From Frigoribacterium sp. Leaf8 (GTDB lineage Bacteria; Actinomycetota; Actinomycetes; Actinomycetales; Microbacteriaceae): a DNA stretch of 64,000 nt. Position 1 is the stretch's first letter, and each line of letters starts with the position of its first letter. Below are positions 14,932 through 24,644 of the stretch, piece after piece. A program made the translations under genes and the position numbers. Under the pieces are notes generated by a model. The model saw nothing but the letters and a program-made list of their open reading frames with translations. It was not told the origin of the DNA and searched no databases. The stretch is from contig NZ_LMKB01000005.1 of assembly GCF_001421165.1 (NCBI RefSeq), positions 470,223 through 534,222 of the forward strand. The letters are read 5' to 3'.

Positions 14932-17724
14932 TCAGCCCCGGGGCTTCTCGACCATCTCGATGGTCTCGATCTCGTCGCCGATCTGGATGTCGTTGAACTT
15001 GCCGAGACCGATGCCGGCCTCGAAGTCCGTCCGCACCTCGGTGACGTCGTCCTTGAAGCGACGCAGCGAGTCGATCGCCAGGTTGTCGCCGACGACGACG
15101 CCCTCGCGGATCACGCGGGCACGAGCGTTGCGGGTGATCGTTCCCGAGCGCACGATGACACCGGCGATGTTGCCGACCTTCGACGAGCGGAAGATCTCGC
15201 GGATCTCGGCGACACCGGACTGCTTCTCCTCGAACTCGGGCTTGAGCATGCCCTTGAGCGAGTTCTCGATGTCCTCGAGGGCCGCGTAGATGACCGAGTA
15301 GAACCGGACGTCGACGCCCTCGCGAGCAGCGCGCTCACGAGCCTTCGTGTCGGGACGGACGTTGAACCCGATGATGACCGCGTTGTCGACCGTGGCGAGG
15401 TTGACGTCGCTCTCGGTGACGGCACCCACACCGCGGTGGATGATGCGCAGCTGCACGCTGTCGTCCACCTCGATCTTGAGCAACGATTCTTCCAGCGCCT
15501 CGACGGCACCGGACACGTCACCCTTGATGATGATGTTGAGGGCTTCGACCTTGCCCTCTTCGAGAGCACGGGTGAAGTCCTCGAGCGAGATGCGCTTGCG
15601 GGCCTTGGCCAGCGAGGCGTTGCGCTCGACGGCTTCGCGCTTCTCGGCGATCTGACGGGCGGTGCGGTCCTCCTCGGTGACGAGGAAGGTGTCACCGGCC
15701 CGGGGAACGCTCGACAGACCCTGGACCAGCACGGGCCGGCTCGGGTAGGCCTCGTCGACCGAGTCGCCGTTCTCGTCGACCATGGCGCGGACGCGGCCGT
15801 AGGCCGTACCGGCGACGATGGCGTCACCGACGCGCAGCGTGCCCGACTGGATCAGGACCGTCGCGACGGCACCGCGACCCTTGTCGAGACGGGCCTCGAT
15901 GGCGACGCCGCGGGCGTCCTTGTCGGGGTTGGCGCGCAGGTCGAGACCGGCGTCGGCCGTGAGCAGGACGGCCTCGAGGAGGGCGTCGATGTTCTTGTTG
16001 TCACGGGCCGACACGTCGACGAACATGACGTCTCCGCCGTACTCCTCGGCGACGAGGCCGTATTCGGTGAGCTGCTGACGCACCTTCGCCGGGTTCGCGC
16101 CCTCTTTGTCGATCTTGTTGACCGCGACGACGATCGGCACGCCGGCCGCCTGGGCGTGGTTCAACGCCTCGACGGTCTGCGGCATGATGCCGTCGTCCGC
16201 CGCGACCACGAGGATCGCGATGTCGGTCACCTGGGCACCACGGGCACGCATGGCGGTGAACGCCTCGTGACCGGGGGTGTCGATGAAGGTGATGGCGCGC
16301 TCGACGCCCTCGTGCGGAGCCCACACCTGGTAGGCGCCGATGTGCTGCGTGATGCCACCGGCCTCGCCGGCGACCACGTTGGCGTTGCGGATCGCGTCGA
16401 GCAGACGCGTCTTTCCGTGGTCGACGTGGCCCATGACCGTGACGACCGGGGGGCGGATCTGCAGGACGGACTCGTCCTCGTCCTCGAGCTCTTGCTCGAG
16501 GTCGATGTCGAAGCCCTCGAGGAGCTCTTTGTCTTCGTCCTCGGGCGAGACGACCTGGATGTTGTAGCCCAGCTCTTCGCCGAGGACCTGGAAGGTGGCC
16601 TCGTCGAGCGACTCGGTCGCCGTCGCCATCTCACCGAGGTGGAACAGGACGGTCACCAGGTTGCCGGGGCTCGCGTCGATCTTGTCGGCGAAGTCGCTGA
16701 TGGACGCACCACGACGCAGACGGACGATCGTGTTGCCGTCGCCGCGGGGGACGCTGACGCCACCCAGCGACGGGGCCGACCGCATCTCGAACTCGGCCCT
16801 CTTCGTCCGCTTCGACTTGCGTGCCTTGCTCTTGCCGCCACCACGACCGAACGCACCGGCGGTTCCGCCACCGGGGCCGCGGCCTCGACCGCCACCACCG
16901 GAGGGACGGGGCCCGCTGAAGCCGGGACGGAAGCCACCGGCCGCGCCGGGGGCACCGGCGCCGGGACGCTGGAAGCCACCGCCGGCACCACCGGGACGAC
17001 CCGCGCCGCCACCGGCGGGACGCTGACCGAAGCCGTTGGGACGGGGGCCGGCACCGACGCCGGGACGCGGAGCGCCCGGACGAGGAGCACCGGGACGGGG
17101 AGCCTGCGGGCGCGGGCCCGCGGCGCCGCCGGGACGGGGCATGCTGCTGGCCGCACCGGAGCCGCCGGGACGAGGAGCACTGGGGCGCCCCATGCCCTGG
17201 TTGCTGGCGAAGGGGTTGTTGCCGGGACGAGGGGCACCGGGGCGCGGGCCGCCGGGCTTGGGACCCGCGGCGCCGGGCTTGGCGGCGTCGTCGGCCGGAG
17301 CTGCCGCGTCGTCCTTGGCTGCGGCGGCTGCTGCGGCACGCTGTGCCTCGGCCTGGGCCTGGCGCTCGGCGACCGTCAGCGGGGCGACGGGTGCGGGTGC
17401 CGCGTCGACGTCGGGCTCGGCAGCCGCCACGGGGGCGGGCGTCGGCTCGGCGACGGGAGGCTTGGGGGCTGCCGGACGGGGGCCGCCGGGCTTGGGCGCC
17501 GAGCTCGCGGGCTGCGCAGCGGCACCGGCCGAGGGGGCCTTGGCGGCGGGGGTCGCGGGCTTCGCGGCACCGGCGAAGGCCTGGCGCAGCTTGCGGGCGA
17601 CGGGAGGCTCGACACTGGAGGACGGTCCCTTGACGAACTCGCCCATCTCTTTGAGCTTCTCTAGTGCGGTCTTGCTGTCGATCCCCAGCTCGCTGGCGAT
17701 CTCGTGTACGCGTGGTTTAGCCAC
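14932..17724 (-). CDS. infB: Translation initiation factor IF-2
   Basis: A 930-residue GTPase that places fMet-tRNA on the 30S subunit and promotes subunit joining. The N-terminal IF2N motif ([19 protein letters not shown]) is followed by about 270 residues of Ala/Pro/Gly/Arg-rich linker with many PRPG units. The G domain follows, with [12 protein letters not shown] (G1), DTPGHEAF (G3) and NKID (G4), then the usual domains II-IV. An AGGAG ribosome site precedes the GTG start at 17724. It is third in the nusA-ylxR-infB order. The linker length is typical of high-GC actinobacteria. Confidence 0.97.
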   Translation of the reverse strand: MAKPRVHEIASELGIDSKTALEKLKEMGEFVKGPSSSVEPPVARKLRQAFAGAAKPATPAAKAPSAGAAAQPASSAPKPGGPRPAAPKPPVAEPTPAPVAAAEPDVDAAPAPVAPLTVAERQAQAEAQRAAAAAAAKDDAAAPADDAAKPGAAGPKPGGPRPGAPRPGNNPFASNQGMGRPSAPRPGGSGAASSMPRPGGAAGPRPQAPRPGAPRPGAPRPGVGAGPRPNGFGQRPAGGGAGRPGGAGGGFQRPGAGAPGAAGGFRPGFSGPRPSGGGGRGRGPGGGTAGAFGRGGGKSKARKSKRTKRAEFEMRSAPSLGGVSVPRGDGNTIVRLRRGASISDFADKIDASPGNLVTVLFHLGEMATATESLDEATFQVLGEELGYNIQVVSPEDEDKELLEGFDIDLEQELEDEDESVLQIRPPVVTVMGHVDHGKTRLLDAIRNANVVAGEAGGITQHIGAYQVWAPHEGVERAITFIDTPGHEAFTAMRARGAQVTDIAILVVAADDGIMPQTVEALNHAQAAGVPIVVAVNKIDKEGANPAKVRQQLTEYGLVAEEYGGDVMFVDVSARDNKNIDALLEAVLLTADAGLDLRANPDKDARGVAIEARLDKGRGAVATVLIQSGTLRVGDAIVAGTAYGRVRAMVDENGDSVDEAYPSRPVLVQGLSSVPRAGDTFLVTEEDRTARQIAEKREAVERNASLAKARKRISLEDFTRALEEGKVEALNIIIKGDVSGAVEALEESLLKIEVDDSVQLRIIHRGVGAVTESDVNLATVDNAVIIGFNVRPDTKARERAAREGVDVRFYSVIYAALEDIENSLKGMLKPEFEEKQSGVAEIREIFRSSKVGNIAGVIVRSGTITRNARARVIREGVVVGDNLAIDSLRRFKDDVTEVRTDFEAGIGLGKFNDIQIGDEIETIEMVEKPRG

Positions 17725-17812
17725 AGTTCTCCTGTCTCGGGCCCTTCCCGAGACGGGAAGAGCCTTAGTTCTGGACGGGTCTCATTTCGAGCCGCTCATT
17801 AGTGGTTGCTCA

Positions 17813-18115
17813 TTAGTTGTCCATGTGCCGTTCAGCCTGTTCTGTCGTGGCGATGGGTCGTGAAGTGGTGATCCGCGTGAGGTGGGCGCGGAGCTCGTCG
17901 ACGTCGGGTTCGGAGTCGAGGCGGAGTGCACGGCGGAAGGCCTTGCGCTTCACTGCCGACTCGAACGCGTCGATCGACGGCGTCAACCACGCACCCCGCC
18001 CGGGAAGGGTCGCGGTCGGATCGACCACGAGACGTCCGTTTCGGGCGACGACCCGCACGAGTGCGGACCGTGGAGCGCGCGCTCGAGTACCGATGCACGT
18101 TCTGACGGGTTCCAC
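17813..18115 (-). CDS. ylxR: YlxR family RNA-binding protein (DUF448)
   Basis: A 100-residue YlxR protein, a small basic nucleic-acid-binding protein encoded between nusA and infB in many bacteria. The signature VRTCIGTR is at the N-terminus, followed by LVRVVARNG and GRGAWLTP. I start at the GTG at 18115 because a GAGGGGG ribosome site precedes it and the family begins here; the frame is open upstream through duplicated DNA. It has been implicated in transcription control and RNase P binding in other bacteria (family knowledge). Confidence 0.88.
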   Translation of the reverse strand: MEPVRTCIGTRARAPRSALVRVVARNGRLVVDPTATLPGRGAWLTPSIDAFESAVKRKAFRRALRLDSEPDVDELRAHLTRITTSRPIATTEQAERHMDN

Positions 18116-18207
18116 CTTACCCCCTCGGGTCGTCGGACGGGAGACGCCGAGGGCGAACGGCGTGGTGCGCCGGTCGCCCTCGACCACCCGGGTTCTCGTC
18201 GGGGCGA

Positions 18208-18342
18208 TCAGTCGTCTTCGAGGATGCTGTCGGGCTGGATGGGTCATTCCCGTGACCGGGCCGCCGACGCTGGCGCGTCGTCGACCCGGCGCGCGGATCG
18301 ACATCCACTCAGTCGTCTTCGAGGATGCTGTCGGGCTGGATG
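18208..18342. repeat. Duplicated 3' end of nusA: direct repeat plus inverted repeat
   Basis: A 34-base stretch covering the last codons and stop of nusA occurs twice without mismatch, at 18208-18241 and 18309-18342, 101 bases apart. Between them a 19-base segment (18288-18306) is a perfect inverted copy of nusA bases 18338-18356, with a 31-base loop. The 193-base nusA-ylxR spacer is therefore largely copied from the end of nusA. On the RNA this would form a strong stem around the nusA stop codon. Confidence 0.9.
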
Positions 18343-19298
18343 TCGATCCGCGCGCCCGTGAGCTTCGCGGCGAGGCGGGCGTTCTGGCCCTCCTTGCCGA
18401 TGGCGAGCGACAGCTGGTAGTCGGGGACGAGTGCCCGGACGGCCTTGGTGGAGGCGTCGATCACGAAGGCCGACGACACCTTGGCCGGCGACAGGGCGCT
18501 GGCGACGAAGGTGGGGAGGTCGCTCGAGTAGTCGACGATGTCGATCTTCTCGTCGTTGAGCTCGGTGGTGACGGCGCGGACGCGCTGTCCCATCTCGCCG
18601 ATGCAGGCACCCTTGGCGTTGACGCCGGGCTCGGTCGCACGGACGGCCATCTTGGTGCGGTGGCCGGCCTCGCGGGCCAGGGAGACGATCTCGACGACGC
18701 CGCTGGCGATCTCGGGCACCTCGAGGGCGAAGAGCTTGCGCACGAGCGACGGGTGGGTGCGCGAGACCGTGATCTGCGGCCCCTTGGTGCCCTTGCTGAC
18801 ACCCGTGACGTACACGCGGATGCGCGAGCCGTGGGCGTACTTCTCACCCGGCACCTGCTCCTCGGGCGGGAGGATCGCCTCGACGGTGCCGAGGTCGACG
18901 TGGATCATGCGGGGGTTGGGCCCCTGCTGGATCACGCCCGCGACGATGTCGCCCTCACGGCCCTTGAACTGGCCGAGCACCTTGTCGTCACCGATGTCGC
19001 GCAGGCGCTGGTTGATGACCTGCTTGGCCGCGAAGGCCGCGATGCGGCCGAAGTCGCTGGGGCTGTCGACGGACTCGCCCACGACCTCGCCCTCGTCGTC
19101 GCGTTCGATGGCGAAGACCGAGACGTGCCCGGTCTTGCGGTCGAGTTCGACGCGAGCGACCGGGATGCGGCTCTCGGGCTGGTTCGTGTGCTTGAGGTAG
19201 GCCGTGAGGATGGCCTGCTCGATGATGCGCACGAGTTCGTCGAAGGGGATTTCACGCTCGCGCTCCATGAGACGCAGCACGCTCAGGTCGATGTCCAC
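18309..19298 (-). CDS. nusA: Transcription termination/antitermination factor NusA
   Basis: A 329-residue RNA polymerase-binding factor controlling pausing, termination and antitermination. Order: N-terminal polymerase-binding domain (1-125), S1 domain (about 130-200), KH1 and KH2 (about 205-325, with [11 protein letters not shown] and [18 protein letters not shown]). The acidic C-terminal repeats of enterobacterial NusA are absent, as usual in actinobacteria. The GTG start has a GGAGG site upstream. The gene opens the nusA-ylxR-infB unit. No rimP gene precedes it; proS lies directly upstream. Confidence 0.96.
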   Translation of the reverse strand: MDIDLSVLRLMEREREIPFDELVRIIEQAILTAYLKHTNQPESRIPVARVELDRKTGHVSVFAIERDDEGEVVGESVDSPSDFGRIAAFAAKQVINQRLRDIGDDKVLGQFKGREGDIVAGVIQQGPNPRMIHVDLGTVEAILPPEEQVPGEKYAHGSRIRVYVTGVSKGTKGPQITVSRTHPSLVRKLFALEVPEIASGVVEIVSLAREAGHRTKMAVRATEPGVNAKGACIGEMGQRVRAVTTELNDEKIDIVDYSSDLPTFVASALSPAKVSSAFVIDASTKAVRALVPDYQLSLAIGKEGQNARLAAKLTGARIDIQPDSILEDD

Positions 19299-19406
19299 TG
19301 AGGGCCTCCACTATTCAGATCTGCAGGCTGCACGCACGATGGCGCGCGCAGCATCCCCCTACGGTACCCGAGAGCGGGGTGGACGGCGGACCGTCCGCGA
19401 GCTCGA

Positions 19407-19454
19407 CACCGCGCCTCCTCGGGGTCGCCACGACCGGGACGAGGAGGCGCGGTG
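19407..19454 (-). terminator. Terminator after proS built from inverted AGGAGGCGCGG copies
   Basis: Perfect 15-bp stem (19407-19421 with 19440-19454) with an 18-base loop. Each arm holds one copy of the 11-mer. It lies between the proS stop (19462) and the nusA promoter region. Confidence 0.75.
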
Positions 19455-19461
19455 CCGGCGC

Positions 19462-21222
19462 TCAGGACGCTCGCGGAGCCGTCAGGGTCGCGACGGCCTC
19501 GGCCACGGGGACCGGCGTGCGCTCGCCCGTGCGGCGGTCCCAGAGCTCGACGACGCCCTCGCCGGCCGAACGGCCGACGACGACGATCTGCGGCACGCCG
19601 AGGAGTTCGGCGTCGCCGAACTTGACGCCGGGCGAGACCTTGGGTCGGTCGTCGTAGAGGACGTCGAGACGGTGGGCCTCGAGGTCGGCGGTGAGTTTCT
19701 CGGCGACCTCGTAGACCACGGGGTCCTTGCCCGTGGCCACGACGTGGACGTCGAAGGGGGCAACGTTGGCCGGCCAGATCAGGCCCTTGGCGTCGTTGTT
19801 CGCCTCGGCGATCACCGCGAGGATGCGCGTGACGCCGATGCCGTACGAGCCCATCGTGACCGTGACCTGCTTGCCGTTCTCGTCGAGCACCTTGAGGCCG
19901 AGCGCCTCGGCGTACTTGCGGCCGAGCTGGAAGACGTGACCGATCTCCATGCCGCGGGCGGTCTCGATGGGGCCGGAACCGTCGGGCGCGGGGTCGCCCT
20001 CGCGGACCTGCGCGGCCTCGATGGTGCCGTCCGCGGTGAAGTCGCGGCCCATGACGAGGTCGGCGACGTGCACGCCCTTCTCGTTCGCCCCGGTGACCCA
20101 GGCCGAACCCTCGACCACGCGCGGGTCGACGAAGTAGCGGATGCCCGAGTCGGACTCGCCACCGAGCACCTGGGGGCCGAGGTAGCCACGGACCAGCACG
20201 GGGTTCTTCGCGAAGTCGGCGTCGCCGGCGGCCTCGACCTCGGCCGGGGCGAAGGCGACCTCGAGCCGCTTCATGTCGACCTCGCGGTCACCCGGCAGGC
20301 CGACCACGACGAGCTCACGGCGTCCGTCGAGGTGGCTGAGGGCGACGACGACGTTCTTGAGCGTGTCGGCAGCCGTCCAGGGCCCGGAGTCGCGGGACTC
20401 GTCGGCGTTGAGCTGGGCGACCAGCGAGTCGATGGTCGGCGTGTCGGCCGGTGCCAGGCGACGGGAGGGGGCGAGGCCCTCGAGCGGGACCGTGTCGGGG
20501 ACGATCGTCGTGAAGGCCTCGACGTTGGCGGTGTAGCCGCCCGCCGAGCGGACGAAGGTGTCCTCGCCGATGGCTGTGGGGTGCAGGAACTCCTCGCTGC
20601 GCGAACCGCCCATGGCCCCGGCATCCGCCTTGACGATGACGTACTCGAGGCCGAGCCGCGTGAAGATGCGCTCGTAGGCGTCGCGCTGCTTCTGGTAGCT
20701 GTCGTCCAGGCCGGCGTCGGACGCGTCGAACGAGTAGGCGTCCTTCATGGTGAACTCGCGGCCGCGCAGCAGGCCGGCCCGGGGTCGAGCCTCGTCGCGG
20801 TACTTGTCCTGGATCTGGAACAGGGTCAGCGGGAGGTCCTTGTAGGACGAGTAGAGGTCCTTCACCAACAGGGTGAAGGCTTCCTCGTGCGTGGGGGCCA
20901 GGAGGTAGTCGGCGTCCTTCCTGTCCTTGAGGCGGAACATGCCGTCGCCGTACTCGGTCCACCGCCCGGTGGCCTCGTAGGGCTCGCGAGGCAGCAAGGC
21001 GGGGAAGTGCACCTCTTGGGCGCCGGCGGCCTGCATCTCGTCACGGATGACCGCCTCGATCTTCGCCTTGACGCGCAGGCCGAGCGGCAGCCAGGCGAAG
21101 ACCCCAGGTGCCTGACGGCGGATGTACCCGGCACGGACGAGCAGCCGGTGGCTGGTCACCTCGGCGTCGGAGGGGTCTTCTCGGAGGGTGCGGACGAAGA
21201 GCTGGGAGAGACGTGTGGACAC
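19462..21222 (-). CDS. proS: Prolyl-tRNA synthetase
   Basis: A 586-residue class II aminoacyl-tRNA synthetase of the bacterial type, charging tRNA-Pro. The class II motifs are recognisable (motif 1 region GVFAWLPLG, motif 2 [14 protein letters not shown]-like segment, motif 3 GSYGIGVTR). About 180 residues between motifs 2 and 3 form the editing (INS) domain that clears mischarged Ala-tRNA. The C-terminal anticodon-binding domain ends the protein. The GTG start is six bases after TAAGCT, pointing to a leaderless mRNA. Confidence 0.96.
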   Translation of the reverse strand: MSTRLSQLFVRTLREDPSDAEVTSHRLLVRAGYIRRQAPGVFAWLPLGLRVKAKIEAVIRDEMQAAGAQEVHFPALLPREPYEATGRWTEYGDGMFRLKDRKDADYLLAPTHEEAFTLLVKDLYSSYKDLPLTLFQIQDKYRDEARPRAGLLRGREFTMKDAYSFDASDAGLDDSYQKQRDAYERIFTRLGLEYVIVKADAGAMGGSRSEEFLHPTAIGEDTFVRSAGGYTANVEAFTTIVPDTVPLEGLAPSRRLAPADTPTIDSLVAQLNADESRDSGPWTAADTLKNVVVALSHLDGRRELVVVGLPGDREVDMKRLEVAFAPAEVEAAGDADFAKNPVLVRGYLGPQVLGGESDSGIRYFVDPRVVEGSAWVTGANEKGVHVADLVMGRDFTADGTIEAAQVREGDPAPDGSGPIETARGMEIGHVFQLGRKYAEALGLKVLDENGKQVTVTMGSYGIGVTRILAVIAEANNDAKGLIWPANVAPFDVHVVATGKDPVVYEVAEKLTADLEAHRLDVLYDDRPKVSPGVKFGDAELLGVPQIVVVGRSAGEGVVELWDRRTGERTPVPVAEAVATLTAPRAS

Positions 21223-21228
21223 CCGTCC

Positions 21229-21234
21229 AGCTTA
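21229..21234 (-). promoter_or_regulatory. -10 element (TAAGCT) of proS
   Basis: Minus-strand hexamer six bases before the GTG at 21222. Confidence 0.5.
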
Positions 21235-21248
21235 GGGGCGTGCCCGGG

Positions 21249-22085
21249 TCACCACGGCTTGCCGTCGTAGTCACCCGGGTTCTGCTCGTAGTAGCGGTCG
21301 CGGTCGGTGTCCTGCTGTTGCTGCTGCTGGCTCTGTTCGCCCTGCTGCTGCAGCTGGTCGAGCGGGTCGTCGGACTCGGCCTGCCCCTCGCCCTCGCCGG
21401 GCTCGTCTCCCCCGGCGCCGGGATCGCTGCCGTCGTCCCCTCCGGGCTGCTGCTCGTCGCCCTCGCCCCCCTGGGCCTGCTGCCCCTTCTCGTCGAGGCG
21501 CTGCTGGGCGTCGTCGAGCGGCTGGGAGGTGTCGGGCTGCCGGGGGTCCTCCGGCGGCTGGAAGCACCCCTCGGGAGCCTCGTCGACGGTCTTCGCCCCG
21601 AGTTCGTACAGCGCCTCGGCGTCGGCGTAGCGCAGTTCGAGCAGGGCGGCATCGCCCTGGGCCTCGATCGTGAGCACCAGGTTGACCCGGATGACGCACG
21701 AGATCGTGGCGTCGTCGGGGGCGAGGTCGAGTGCCGTGACGAACTCCTGACGCGCGACGTCGAGCACGCCGATCTGGGCGTAGGCGGTCCCCCGGTCGAA
21801 GTGGTGCACCCAGGGCTCGACCACGTTGGCGACGCCGAGGGGTTCGGACCAGGAGGCGCTGCGCTCGAACTCCCTGTCGCCGTACGACCACTGCGTCAGG
21901 GCGGCGAAGGCGGGCAGGCTGAGCAGCTTCAGGGCCACGAGCAGCACCACGAGCACGACCGGGGCCGACCAGAGCAGCAGCCGACGCCGGAGGCGTCTCC
22001 GGTACTGCTCGACGTCGGGCCCGGCCTCGGCCTCGTGGGCGCGGCGGATCTCGTCGACGGGCGGGGGGACGAGGGTGTCGGTCAC
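21249..22085 (-). CDS. Membrane-anchored TPR-like protein with Gln-rich tail
   Basis: A 278-residue protein: cytoplasmic N-terminus with a basic stretch (RRRLRRRLLLW), one membrane helix (about residues 36-58), then a helical repeat-like region (AYAQIGVLDVARQEFVTALDLAPDD, RYADAEALYELG) and a long acidic, Gln-rich tail with a polyglutamine tract near the C-terminus. It starts at a GTG overlapping the stop of the VWA gene (GTGA). It is the last gene of the MoxR operon and corresponds in position to the TPR (BatE-like) component of Bat operons. The function is inferred only from context. Confidence 0.75.
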   Translation of the reverse strand: MTDTLVPPPVDEIRRAHEAEAGPDVEQYRRRLRRRLLLWSAPVVLVVLLVALKLLSLPAFAALTQWSYGDREFERSASWSEPLGVANVVEPWVHHFDRGTAYAQIGVLDVARQEFVTALDLAPDDATISCVIRVNLVLTIEAQGDAALLELRYADAEALYELGAKTVDEAPEGCFQPPEDPRQPDTSQPLDDAQQRLDEKGQQAQGGEGDEQQPGGDDGSDPGAGGDEPGEGEGQAESDDPLDQLQQQGEQSQQQQQQDTDRDRYYEQNPGDYDGKPW

Positions 22086-23176
22086 GGGCGGACTCGCCTC
22101 TCGGGTCGTGAGGCGTCGGGTCCCGACGGCGCACCGCGCCCTCGACCGCGTCCGGCGCGGACGGGCCGTGGTGGACGGACCTCGCCCAGTGCCCTCGCCA
22201 CGAGTGCGACGTCGAGGAGCAGCAGGACGAACAGGGGGATCGCGGCGATCCAGTAGAGGTCGATCAGGCTGTCGGCCCGTCCCTCGTCGGAGGCCACGGC
22301 GCCGTCGCGGACGTCCGCGACCGCAGCGTCGACGGATGTGTCGGCCGTGCGGTGCACGTACGGCACGCCGAGCTGATCGGCGATGCGCCGCAGGGCGTCC
22401 TCGTCGATCGTCGAGACGGCATCGGGATCGCCGGGCTGTGTGCGGTCCTGGATGTACTCCTTCGTCGAGTACTCGTCGCCGTAGCCGTCGAAGACGCGCA
22501 TCTTGCCTCCCCGCTCGGTGCCGTAGCCGAAGACGGCACCGCCGTCGACGTCGCCGGCGGATGCCGCGAAGCTCTCGGGCTCGGTGCCGCTGGTCTGCTC
22601 GCCGTCGCCGAGGTAGTAGACGACGTTGGCCCGTTCGGGCGCACTCTGCCGGGCCTCGGACAGCCGCTCGGCCAGCAGGTCGTTCGCCTCGCTGACGGAA
22701 CTGCCGCTCGAGTAGTAGGTGACCTCTTGGTTCATGGCGTCGGCCGCGGCGACCACGGCGGAGGCGTCGTCGGTCAGCGGCGTCCGCAGGACGGCGGTGC
22801 TGTCGAAGGACAGCAGCGAGAACCGGGCTCCCGCCAGCTGCGAGGTGACCTCGGCGATGTCGGCCCGCACCCCGTCGAGTCGACGCCGACCGTCGCCCCA
22901 GTCCTCCGCCGCGATGCTCGACGTCGTGTCGACCACGAAGAAGACGTTGAGCTGGGCGACCGACGCCTGCGCCGACCCGCCCGGCAGGCTCGGCCGCACG
23001 GCGACGACGAGGAGCAGGGCGACGATGACCAGACGTCGCACCCAGGTGAGAAGGGCCCGTCGTCGGCCCCGCTCGGCCACCACGCGCCAGCCCGTGAACC
23101 CGAGCAGGGCGACGGCGGCCACGGCGAGGAGCCACCAGGGCAGGACGGGCTGGAACACCAGCGCCCGGGCGATCAC
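22082..23176 (-). CDS. VWA domain-containing membrane protein (second in operon)
   Basis: A 364-residue protein with two N-terminal membrane helices (about 7-27 and 42-60), a von Willebrand factor A domain, and a C-terminal helix near residue 320. The metal-ion site reads DTTSS where the classic MIDAS motif is DxSxS, so Thr replaces the first Ser; both can bind metal. It corresponds to BatB of aerotolerance-type operons. It starts with a GTG overlapping the preceding gene by four bases and ends overlapping the TPR-like gene by four. Cell-envelope location, partner unknown. Confidence 0.82.
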   Translation of the reverse strand: MIARALVFQPVLPWWLLAVAAVALLGFTGWRVVAERGRRRALLTWVRRLVIVALLLVVAVRPSLPGGSAQASVAQLNVFFVVDTTSSIAAEDWGDGRRRLDGVRADIAEVTSQLAGARFSLLSFDSTAVLRTPLTDDASAVVAAADAMNQEVTYYSSGSSVSEANDLLAERLSEARQSAPERANVVYYLGDGEQTSGTEPESFAASAGDVDGGAVFGYGTERGGKMRVFDGYGDEYSTKEYIQDRTQPGDPDAVSTIDEDALRRIADQLGVPYVHRTADTSVDAAVADVRDGAVASDEGRADSLIDLYWIAAIPLFVLLLLDVALVARALGEVRPPRPVRAGRGRGRGAPSGPDASRPERRVRP

Positions 23177-24171
23177 AGGCGCACCCGCCAGAGCAAGACG
23201 AGCCCGCCCATCGCGACGAGCAGGGCGGCGATCGCCAGGGCCTGCGGGTGGTCGGTCACCACGAGCCGTCGGGCACCGGTGAAGAGCCCCGCCTCGCGGG
23301 CGTCGATCTCGTCGACGATCTGCGGCACGGTCGTCGAGTCGTCGAGGGCGTAGTAGCCACCGTCGGTCGACTCGGCCGCGGTGCGCAGTTCGGCGGCGAC
23401 CTGGTCGGCCACGGCGTCCGTGGCGTGGTCGGCGGGGTTCACCGCGTACACGCGGACGTCGCGCTCGGTCGCCAGGTCGGCAGCCTCGGTGAGCGTGAGC
23501 AGGGCCTTGCCGTTGACGTAGTTGTCGGTGGCGAGCACGACCGACTTGGGCCGCGTGCTGTCGTCGTCGCCGAACCCGAGGACGCACGACGCCAGACCGT
23601 CGCCGATCAGCGACGCACCGTCACCGAGGTCGGTGCCCGTCCAGTAGCGGGTCCCGTTCTCGCCCATGGTGTCGAACGAGTCGCGGTACTGCTCGAGTTG
23701 CGTGCGCACGAAGTCGTAGTCGTCGGTGAGCGGGAACGCCTGCACGGCCGAGCTGTCGAAGAGGTACAGCCCGACGCGTTCGCCGTCGAGCCCCTGCGAG
23801 AGGGTCGAGAAGGTGTCGACGATCTGGGAGTCGACCTCGGTCATCGAACCCGACACGTCGAGGCAGAGCATGATGTCGCGCTTGTACGACTGGGGCTCGA
23901 CGACGTCGGTGCTCGAGACGCGGGCCGCGAGCAGGACGCTGATGCCGGTCAGCGCCACCATGGCGACGAGGACGACCGCGAGCGCGGCACGGTAGCGCCG
24001 GACGACGCGCTGGTACGCGGGCAGCGCGGTCAGCCGCTCGCCGTGCGCGACCGGGACGCCGAGGCGACGGAGGCGCGCTCTGTCGCGGCGCCTCCACCGC
24101 ACGTAGAGCCATGCCGCGACCGCCACGACCGCCAGTGCGACCAACGGGACCCACCAGAAGATCAGCCCCAT
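23173..24171 (-). CDS. VWA domain-containing membrane protein (first in operon)
   Basis: A 332-residue BatA-like protein: membrane helices near residues 5-24 and 65-85, a VWA domain with a canonical MIDAS motif (LDVSGSM, residues ~103-109), the TGTDLGDG metal-site Thr region, and a C-terminal helix. The metal-binding VWA domain probably engages a substrate handled by the MoxR ATPase of this operon. It overlaps the previous gene by ten bases and the next by four, so the operon is tightly coupled. Confidence 0.85.
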   Translation of the reverse strand: MGLIFWWVPLVALAVVAVAAWLYVRWRRRDRARLRRLGVPVAHGERLTALPAYQRVVRRYRAALAVVLVAMVALTGISVLLAARVSSTDVVEPQSYKRDIMLCLDVSGSMTEVDSQIVDTFSTLSQGLDGERVGLYLFDSSAVQAFPLTDDYDFVRTQLEQYRDSFDTMGENGTRYWTGTDLGDGASLIGDGLASCVLGFGDDDSTRPKSVVLATDNYVNGKALLTLTEAADLATERDVRVYAVNPADHATDAVADQVAAELRTAAESTDGGYYALDDSTTVPQIVDEIDAREAGLFTGARRLVVTDHPQALAIAALLVAMGGLVLLWRVRL

Positions 24172-24644
24172 GACGACACCAGGTCCCTCGCGGTGGCGAC
24201 GGCACGGGCCGGGTCGCCGGGCGCTTCGAGCCGGAAGGCCGGCGGGTAGTACTGCTCGACCGCACCGACGAGCCGGGGCAGGTTCGACTCGCGGAGGTCG
24301 GCGAGGGTCATCACGTGGGTGTCGACCCCGTTCGTCTCGTGCGCGAAGAACCGCAGGAGCAGGCTGAGCCGGGAGTGCACGCCACGGTCGTTCAGCCGCC
24401 CCGAGGAGGCGGCCGTCTCGACCTCGTCGATCAGGGCGAGGTACTTCTCCTTGGTGTCGGCGAGGGCGACCGGTCGGGAGGCCGCGCGGGCCGCCCGCTG
24501 GGCCGGAGGGAGGCGGCGGGCCGAGAAACGGATCACGAAGACGTACCAGGCGGCCACGAGTGCCAGCCCGACCAGGCCGAGCACCAGCCAGAGCACCCAG
24601 AGCGGGTACTGGTAGGGCCCGAAGAAGTCGTCAGCGCCCGACAC
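24162..24644 (-). CDS. Small membrane protein of the MoxR/VWA operon
   Basis: A 160-residue protein with one N-terminal membrane helix (about residues 15-40) and a mostly helical cytoplasmic domain. Position and architecture match the DUF4381/BatC-like component found between DUF58 and VWA genes, though similarity is too weak to name it. It overlaps the DUF58 gene by 14 bases and the first VWA gene by ten. No catalytic motif is seen. Confidence 0.75.
   Translation of the reverse strand: MSGADDFFGPYQYPLWVLWLVLGLVGLALVAAWYVFVIRFSARRLPPAQRAARAASRPVALADTKEKYLALIDEVETAASSGRLNDRGVHSRLSLLLRFFAHETNGVDTHVMTLADLRESNLPRLVGAVEQYYPPAFRLEAPGDPARAVATARDLVSSWG

Noticed and set aside
18116-18308. Short open frames in the nusA-ylxR spacer, including an upstream extension of ylxR
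   Set aside because: They run through the duplicated nusA end in shifted frames and show no family similarity. The ylxR start at 18115 has a good ribosome site.
18208-18342. The 34-base direct repeat considered as a minimal CRISPR array
   Set aside because: Only two copies, one being coding sequence of nusA, no leader and no cas genes.
22083-22085. GTGA and ATGA gene overlaps considered as frameshifts
   Set aside because: Both flanking proteins are complete in each case, and the pattern recurs at many junctions, so these are normal coupled starts.
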